DNA from: an uncultured Anaerovibrio sp.
Lineage (GTDB): Bacteria > Bacillota > Negativicutes > Selenomonadales > Selenomonadaceae
Direction: 5' to 3'
Length of the DNA: 34,921 nucleotides
Assembly: GCF_947302755.1 (NCBI RefSeq)
Contig: NZ_CAMYWM010000012.1
Location: 1 to 34,921 of the forward strand
Position numbers and translations under genes: made by a program. The notes under the pieces are model-generated. The model searched no databases, was not told where the DNA came from, and was given only the letters and a program-made list of their open reading frames with translations. Shown in pieces: positions 30,320 to 34,921 of the stretch (the first letter of the stretch is position 1; each line of letters starts with the position of its first letter).

Positions 30320-31627
30320 TTATTTTTGTACCTTGGTTTCATCAATCTTCGTGCCATCAGGCAGGAAGCAGCGGATCGTTATTACATTTCCTTCCACATC
30401 CATGGTCATATAATTATCGGTTTCCGGCTGGGGTGCCACCACCTCATCCAAGGCATGATCGGTCCACAGTCGGTCATAGCGCACATTACCGGCTAACCCG
30501 CACAAAATATACAGCGGACCCTTCGGGTCGTGCCTTCCCTGTATTATATGCCCACGATTTCTATAGGTATGGAGGTGCCCGGTCAATACAATATCTACAT
30601 TATATTTTTCAAAAATAGGCATAAACAGCTGTCCCTCCTCCGAAAAGCCCTCCTTGCGCTCCGGCATTCTGGCAATGCGATATTGAAGCACATCCTTGTG
30701 CATAAGGACAATTTTCCATGGCTTGGTTGTACGCTGCAAATCCTTTTCCAGCCAATCCGCCTGTTCCTCCATTAATCCTGATTTAAAATCCTTAATCTCC
30801 TTTTCCACGGTTCCTAATACAGCAAAATGAACCTGCCCATAATCAAAGGAGTAATAGTAGCGATTAAAATTCCTGCTGTTATTATCGGGAACATTGAAAT
30901 AGCGTAAATAGGCCATAGGAAGCTGCTCCTTCCAGTCCCGGTTATAGCATTCATGGTTGCCTACTACAGGTGCAAAGGGTAGTTGGTCAATAATGCCATC
31001 CAGGGCCCAAAACCAGGCCCGCCATTGACTGCTGTCCTCGCCATTATCCACCAGATCACCCAAATCAGTGAAAAGCTCCGCCTCTGGATGACGTTTTATG
31101 GCATTTTGGGCCACATTTCGCCAATCACTGTAATCACTGGACTGGGAGTCCGTAAAAATCAGCATGGAAAACTTATTTTTATGCTCTGCGGCAGTCTGCA
31201 AGGGAAACCATTTACTGGTCTTGCTGCCGTCCTCCACAGCAAATTCATATTTAGTATCTGGTTCCAGCTTATCCAGCAGGGCGGAATATTGAATGTGATT
31301 TTCTCCATCATCAAAAAAGGAATCATCCTGAACCGGCATGACCATTTCCCGGCTAGTATCCTCCTGCAGACGCAGACGGATTTGAGGATTGCCCATGTAT
31401 TCCGAAGCCTGCCACATTATTCTGCGACTCCTTGAATTATCGGCGGTTACCATCTGCCGAAGGTATTGAATTTGTTTATCCTGTAAAAGCTCCCGGGCCT
31501 GATTTTCTATATCCCGGCCAAGGGAGGTCCTTCGCAAAGTAAAGATGCCGCCTCCGGCCGCCAATACACCAATTCCGGCCATGGCCTTCAGGAAATTCCG
31601 GCGTGAAATCTTGTTTTTTTCTGTCAT
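30320..31627 (-). CDS. Tat-exported metallophosphoesterase (purple acid phosphatase-like)
   Basis: A 435-residue phosphoesterase exported folded by the Tat system: the N-terminus has SRRNFLK (residues 8-14) followed by a hydrophobic stretch AMAGIGVLAAGGGIF. Residues ~55-150 form a fibronectin-like domain as in purple acid phosphatases (RIMWQASEYMGNPQIRL, LLDKLEPDTKYEFAVED). The metallophosphoesterase domain follows: LIFTDSQSSD, FTDLGDLVDNG, VVGNHECYN, VLMHKDVL and LTGHLHTYRNRG supply the metal ligands. The first motif has TDSQ instead of the usual DxH, so one metal ligand may differ. The start ATG lies after AGGATTGATG. It is convergent with glcF and stands alone. The substrate is a phosphomonoester or diester in the envelope. 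Confidence 0.87.
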   Translation of the reverse strand: MTEKNKISRRNFLKAMAGIGVLAAGGGIFTLRRTSLGRDIENQARELLQDKQIQYLRQMVTADNSRSRRIMWQASEYMGNPQIRLRLQEDTSREMVMPVQDDSFFDDGENHIQYSALLDKLEPDTKYEFAVEDGSKTSKWFPLQTAAEHKNKFSMLIFTDSQSSDYSDWRNVAQNAIKRHPEAELFTDLGDLVDNGEDSSQWRAWFWALDGIIDQLPFAPVVGNHECYNRDWKEQLPMAYLRYFNVPDNNSRNFNRYYYSFDYGQVHFAVLGTVEKEIKDFKSGLMEEQADWLEKDLQRTTKPWKIVLMHKDVLQYRIARMPERKEGFSEEGQLFMPIFEKYNVDIVLTGHLHTYRNRGHIIQGRHDPKGPLYILCGLAGNVRYDRLWTDHALDEVVAPQPETDNYMTMDVEGNVITIRCFLPDGTKIDETKVQK

Positions 31628-31669
31628 TTTTCATCAATCCTATTTTGTATCTATTTTTTCCATTTTCCT

Positions 31670-31700
31670 ATTCTATCAGTAACAGTAGGCTGCAAGTCAA
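31670..31700 (-). promoter_or_regulatory. putative promoter of the metallophosphoesterase gene
   Basis: On the minus strand TTGACT (31700-31695) and TAGAAT (31675-31670) are separated by 19 bases, about 43 bases before the start codon. The spacer is long, so confidence is limited. Confidence 0.4.
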
Positions 31701-31731
31701 GTATTTTATTGAAATGATATCCCGAAATACG

Positions 31732-31770
31732 AAAAAATGCTCACAGGGGTTATACAATCCCTTGTGAGCA
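31732..31770 (-). terminator. terminator of the HTH regulator gene
   Basis: On the minus strand, stem TGCTCACA / TGTGAGCA with inner AGGGA/CCCCT pairing is followed by TTTTTT, 17 bases past the stop. Confidence 0.8.
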
Positions 31771-31786
31771 CCTTGCACATAAGCTG

Positions 31787-32020
31787 TTAATCATTGTTGG
31801 GCGGTATGTACTCAATTAAATCGGTAATGTTACAATCCAATGCGTAGCACAGTCTGGCCAACACAGCAGTGTCCAGCCTTTGTACGGTATTGTTGCAGTA
31901 GCTCCGTACCTGGGAACGCTGCAGCTCGGCCCTAAAGGCCAGCTTATTTATACTGATATTCTGCTCTTTTCGTATATCTTCCAGCTTAATGCGAATTTCT
32001 CCAAAATTTATTTCCTTCAT
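31787..32020 (-). CDS. small XRE-family HTH regulator
   Basis: A 77-residue single-domain Cro/C1-type DNA-binding protein. The helix-turn-helix is NISINKLAFRAELQRSQVRSYCNN, followed by LDTAVLARLCYALDCNITDLIEYIPP, a typical ending for this small family. The start is taken as ATG 32020 (MKEINFGEIRIKL), which has GGTGATAGG just upstream; ATG 32032 would add MVIG but has no ribosome binding site. The gene has its own terminator and no close partner. It faces away from the structured non-coding segment and exported-protein gene at 32.1-33.7 kb, so it may control the divergent region, but no operator is evident. Confidence 0.85.
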   Translation of the reverse strand: MKEINFGEIRIKLEDIRKEQNISINKLAFRAELQRSQVRSYCNNTVQRLDTAVLARLCYALDCNITDLIEYIPPNND

Positions 32021-32084
32021 GCCTATCACCATAAAATGATAACTTATTCAGGTGGAGTTTTAACTACACCTGAATTTAGTTGAA

Positions 32085-32260
32085 TTTTACCCAGGGCTTT
32101 GCGGACGAATCCAAGAGGCAACGCCTATTGGTTAATACGTCCCATGCGAAAGTGTCCTGCAAAGCAAGACCATGGTCTTAGCTGAGCAGCTGACACTGAC
32201 CGCTACGGGTGCTTAACTCCCACCTTAGAGGAGGGAGTCTTAGCACCCGTTAGCATCGGA
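32085..32260 (+). ncRNA. structured non-coding segment, possible IS200/IS605-type end or guide-RNA remnant
   Basis: This ~175-base stretch has no credible ORF but strong nested pairing: GCTTTGCGGAC (32096-32106) with GTCCTGCAAAGC, CCAAGAGGC with GCCTATTGG, small hairpins GACCATGGTC and AGCTGAGCAGCT, and a long terminal hairpin CGGGTGCTTAACTCCC / GGGAGTCTTAGCACCCG. Compact multi-stem DNA ending in a strong hairpin resembles the right end of IS200/IS605-family elements, where a TnpB-associated RNA is encoded, but no tnpA or tnpB is present and I cannot confirm this by alignment. It could equally be an unrelated small RNA. It lies in the 427-base gap between the HTH gene and the next exported-protein gene. 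Confidence 0.4.
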
Positions 32261-32303
32261 TAAAAACAAAACTACTATATATTTTATTATTTTCATTGGT
32301 AGT

Positions 32304-32332
32304 TTGTAATGGGTAAAATATTATGGTAATAT
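32304..32332 (+). promoter_or_regulatory. putative promoter of the exported-protein gene
   Basis: TTGTAA (32304-32309), 17 bases, then TAATAT (32327-32332). The following leader contains a hairpin, ATGGGTA / TACCCAT, near 32337-32355. Confidence 0.55.
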
Positions 32333-32447
32333 TGATATGGGTAGATATATACCCATGTATATTGTGCCACCATTTTACTCGTAAATGGCGTGAAATAAAA
32401 ACATGGTTGTTACAGAAGACCTTTTGTTGGATAGGAGGAAATGGGAT

Positions 32448-33677
32448 ATGTTTAAAAATCATATTTCAGCAGGGATAGCGTCCTTTCTTTTGTGTTCGGG
32501 CATGATGCTTGGCTTATCCGGCGTGGCGGATGCTTCCAGTACAGTAAACATTGACCGGGACGATGTGGCTTACCATCGGGAGATGGATAATAAATCCAAG
32601 AATTATGATTTTCAATATGAGCCTCAGCAAGGTATAAAGGTGGGATACATTATCACTGGTGATTGTGATGCCTTATTGGATGATAACACTATGGAATATA
32701 TTCGTCGTGTTCTCCATACTAAATTTCCTGGAGCCCGTTATCCCATGGAGAGAATGGAAAATATTGATGGGCATATACACGTTGGGCGACGCAATACTGG
32801 AGATACCTTTATATTAAGTGAAGCCCATGACGTGTTGGCTTTGGAATTTGAAAAGTTAGAGAATATGTATCAAAGAATACCTAGGCGTGTGATTACTCGC
32901 AATGGCAGCAAAGCTGAAACGAGTAATGGATTGTCTTTTGGTGTTGATTTTGATAGGTGGGGTTATGGAAACTATTATGACAAAGATTACGATCGATATG
33001 GTATTAATAGCGGTATTACTTTTGGTTCAAAGTCTACGTCCAGACAGGATGTTGTTTCGGATGAGATAGATTCTTTAGGATCTGATAACACCTATGATTT
33101 TACGTCTCATCTCACAACTCTTCCTAAAGAGGACTATGTACAGTTTGTTCGTGAATTGGAGGAAGAAGGATTAGGCGGTTATGATTACCTTATAATGTTT
33201 AATATCAAGCCACTTAAAAGTGAGGTTAAGGGAAAATTATTTGGTTCTACCCGCCAAAGTGATTTCAGGCTTTCGGTTCGTGCAATTGATGTAGCCACTG
33301 GACGGTATATTGATCGTGGAGAATATTTATCAAGAGGCACTTCGTCTAGTGCCAGGCTATCACTGCCAGTTATTGGTGATTTAGGACCAGGTCCTAGCTG
33401 GCGACGGGCAATGAGAAAGTCCCTTATTGATGCCATGATAAAGAGCTTTGACCATATGCCAATAGGCAAGTATTCCGTTTGTGATAATCCATATTGTGTC
33501 AGACGTCAGGATGAAATTCGCATGGAAAATGTATTTGGCAAGAACCACCGCCATTGCGTAAAGCACTGTAACGATAGGACCTTCTGTGGTGATCATATGG
33601 TAGATTATCAGATTGACGCCGATTTACCATCAGGTTATGCAAAAGGCCAGAAGGATGAACTCTATATCCGTGATTAA
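32448..33677 (+). CDS. exported protein of unknown function with Cys/His-rich C-terminus
   Basis: A 409-residue protein starting at ATG 32448, nine bases after AGGAGG (32433-32438). The signal peptide is about residues 1-31 (GIASFLLCSGMMLGLSGVADA). The mature part is acidic and aromatic; the middle reads VGYIITGDCDALLDDNT and later DYLIMFNIKPLKSEVKGKLFGSTRQSDF, LSVRAIDVATGRYIDRGEY and SWRRAMRKSLIDAMIKSFDHMP. This resembles the general plan of bacterial exported proteins with a nucleotide- or lipoprotein-like alpha/beta core, but I recognise no family. The last ~70 residues contain CDNPYC, HRHCVKHC and CGDHM, a possible metal or disulfide module. It has its own promoter and a terminator-like hairpin after it, so it is probably a single-gene unit. 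Confidence 0.75.
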   Translation: MFKNHISAGIASFLLCSGMMLGLSGVADASSTVNIDRDDVAYHREMDNKSKNYDFQYEPQQGIKVGYIITGDCDALLDDNTMEYIRRVLHTKFPGARYPMERMENIDGHIHVGRRNTGDTFILSEAHDVLALEFEKLENMYQRIPRRVITRNGSKAETSNGLSFGVDFDRWGYGNYYDKDYDRYGINSGITFGSKSTSRQDVVSDEIDSLGSDNTYDFTSHLTTLPKEDYVQFVRELEEEGLGGYDYLIMFNIKPLKSEVKGKLFGSTRQSDFRLSVRAIDVATGRYIDRGEYLSRGTSSSARLSLPVIGDLGPGPSWRRAMRKSLIDAMIKSFDHMPIGKYSVCDNPYCVRRQDEIRMENVFGKNHRHCVKHCNDRTFCGDHMVDYQIDADLPSGYAKGQKDELYIRD

Positions 33678-33772
33678 GTGATTGTTGTTCTTTAACAAAT
33701 TCTAAACTCATAACTGTTGGTGATGAAATGCTTGAAACAACTGTAAATACGAAACGTTAATAGTTGGTGATT

Positions 33773-33806
33773 ATGAGGCTTTGCTTTTTGTAAGGCCTCA
33801 TAGTGG
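33773..33806 (+). terminator. terminator-like hairpin after the exported-protein gene
   Basis: ATGAGGCT / GGCCTCAT encloses a T-rich loop, followed within eight bases by GGTTTTT. Confidence 0.55.
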
Positions 33807-33840
33807 TTTTTGGCTATTTTTTGATGCGGAGATGATATTT

Positions 33841-34173
33841 GTGAATATCGTTAATAATGATATGGCCAATATGTCCTTGGGGACGCTAAATAAAAATATT
33901 TCTCAGGCTTCCTTACGGTTGGCAAGGCTGGCTTCAGGGGCAAAAATAAGAGGGGCTTCTGATGGGGCATCAGAGTTTGCAATTTCCAGGAAAATGCAGG
34001 TAAAAATTCGGGCCTTGGATCAGGATAAAGAGAATGTCCACAATGGCATGTCTTTGTTAAAGGTGGCCATGGGCGGTGTTCAGGAACAGATAGACTTGAT
34101 GAAAACGGTCAAGGAACGGGTATTGGATCGACCATCCTGTCTTGGTTTTACAAAACAATCCAAGAAATTATGA
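33841..34173 (+). pseudogene. truncated flagellin (N-terminal D0/D1 fragment)
   Basis: A 110-residue product from GTG 33841 (MNIVNNDMANMSLGTLNKN), with GGAG nine bases upstream. It matches the flagellin N-terminus: NMSLGTLNKNISQASLRLARL, SGAKIRGASDGASEFAISRKM, VKIRALDQDKENVHNGMSLLKVA and QEQIDLMKTVKERVLD. After that the similarity stops abruptly, and 14 unrelated residues lead to a TGA; the variable domain and C-terminal D1/D0 helices needed for filament assembly are missing. The usual RxxSAxDDAAG motif is altered to KIRGASDGAS. It is therefore probably a broken or decayed gene, though a short stand-alone product remains possible. The sequence after the break in another frame (about 34121-34215) stays open but is not flagellin-like to my eye. 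Confidence 0.72.
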
Positions 34174-34263
34174 ACTATATCTTGATGGCATTGGCAATGT
34201 GCTAAAAAGGTGTATCCGTGTTCACTAATCGATTAAAAAAGCATTTGCGGGGGAGTGATTGTG

Positions 34264-34752
34264 ATGATTAGGCGGCAGCTATTGATGTTATGCAGAATTG
34301 TCGTTTTAGTGATGATACTGATTTTTGCAGGAAATATTAGTGTTGATACAGGTGAAGCAGCTGCATGGGGGAAGGCGTTTACCTATAAGGGGGATGTGTA
34401 CAGCATAGATAATTTTCGTACCAGTGTAGTAAAATTCCCCCAGTCAGGTAAGGCCTTGGTTTCCTGGTGGCGGATAGAGCATGAGGATGGCACCTACTCT
34501 ATTGAAAAATGGGCGTATAAGGGTAATCTGCCCAGAGGTACAGCCAAGGGGTGTATTCTGGCAGTGGCTCATTATGATCCTGTAGGCGATACAGAGAACA
34601 GCAAAACTATAACGGATAATCCATTGGATAGCGATTTTGAAGTGCTTTTTCCGGACTCTATTGGTGAAGAAAAATATCGGACGGCTATAAAGGTGTATTG
34701 TGACAGACGAGGCATATATCAGGCAGAGGAAATATCTGCGGTTTGGGATTAA
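34264..34752 (+). CDS. small exported protein of unknown function
   Basis: A 162-residue product from ATG 34264; GGGGGAG (34249-34255) lies eight bases upstream, and GTG 34261 is an alternative. The signal peptide spans residues 1-34 (LLMLCRIVVLVMILIFAG, likely cleavage after GEAAA). The mature domain is about 125 residues, rich in aromatic and charged residues (GKAFTYKGDVYSIDNF, ALVSWWRIEHEDGTYSIEKWAYKGN, YRTAIKVYCDRRGIYQAEE), suggesting a compact beta-sandwich. I do not recognise the family. It follows the flagellin fragment by 90 bases in a region of exported and broken genes. Confidence 0.7.
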   Translation: MIRRQLLMLCRIVVLVMILIFAGNISVDTGEAAAWGKAFTYKGDVYSIDNFRTSVVKFPQSGKALVSWWRIEHEDGTYSIEKWAYKGNLPRGTAKGCILAVAHYDPVGDTENSKTITDNPLDSDFEVLFPDSIGEEKYRTAIKVYCDRRGIYQAEEISAVWD

Positions 34753-34921
34753 TTTCCTTCATAGAGGTATGGAGGTGATGAGCTTTTTTTCTATGACTAT
34801 GCCAATGGCGTTATAATGTAGATGTGAAAAGAAGGTTTTCACCTCGATTGTTGATGAAATAAAACAAACCTCCAAAAGAAATAATGTCTGCGCTGCAATA
34901 ACTAAAAAGAGGAGTCGCTTG
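34753..34921. other. window-end intergenic segment with partial module-B repeat end
   Basis: CAATGGCGTTATAATG (34804-34819) matches the right end of the module-B hairpin repeat, without the left part. It is followed by a small hairpin GTGAAAA-GAAGG-TTTTCAC. The last bases AGAGGAGTCGCTTG look like a ribosome binding site and TTG start of a gene beyond the window. Confidence 0.45.

Noticed and set aside
31880-32083. Plus-strand 67-codon frame opposite the HTH gene
   Set aside because: Shadow of the regulator gene; no signal or motif.

Overview
The window carries a bacterial chromosome segment of moderate GC, probably from an anaerobic Firmicute of the Negativicutes (Selenomonas/Anaerovibrio/Mitsuokella-like). 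This placement is an inference. It rests on Gram-positive-style gene families (Ile T-box riboswitch, type-2 IleRS, GerMN lipoprotein, DUF3006), strong GGAGG ribosome binding sites, a lactate/glycolate dehydrogenase pair, a flagellin fragment and many exported proteins. No rRNA, tRNA, CRISPR array or intact transposase was seen.

Region 1 (1-8.8 kb) is a complete arginine pathway in the order argC(partial)-argJ-argB-argD-argF-argG-argH, all on the plus strand. ArgJ recycles the acetyl group; ArgC, ArgB and ArgD make acetylornithine; ArgF, ArgG and ArgH convert ornithine to arginine. The gaps are crowded with repeats: a 38-bp tandem array before argB, a ~332-bp tandem duplication of the argD 3' end and the argF promoter region, and three copies of a long palindromic MITE-like element around argF. 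A terminator follows argH.

Region 2 (8.8-14.4 kb) holds an exported GH13 alpha-glucosidase, then a five-gene envelope cluster: small membrane protein, ComEC-like metallo-beta-lactamase lipoprotein, DUF3006 protein, Amidase_3 cell-wall amidase and GerMN lipoprotein. Both are framed by a second repeat family, chained hairpins with compensatory base changes. Region 3 (14.4-18 kb) is a three-gene SPFH/zinc-ribbon, zinc-ribbon membrane protein and TPM-domain operon resembling Bacillus ydjI/ydjG/ydjH. Region 4 (18-24 kb) holds uppP, an exonuclease III, a DEDDh exonuclease, and ileS under an Ile T-box. Between the T-box and ileS lie an extra terminator and two tandem copies of a 95-bp structured repeat.

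Region 5 (24-31.7 kb) holds a YjbR-like protein, a hexapeptide acetyltransferase with an unassigned C-terminal region, a pyrimidine-nucleoside phosphorylase with an in-frame signal-peptide extension, a glcD-glcF dehydrogenase pair, and a Tat-exported metallophosphoesterase. Region 6 (31.7 kb to the end) looks accessory: a small HTH regulator, a structured non-coding segment possibly left by an IS200/IS605-type element, an unrecognised exported protein, a truncated flagellin gene and another small exported protein.

The strongest candidates for undescribed biology are the three families of structured intergenic repeats. In two of them the stems differ between copies while base pairing is kept. 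The next candidates are the T-box/terminator/repeat arrangement before ileS and the possible dual-start nucleoside phosphorylase.
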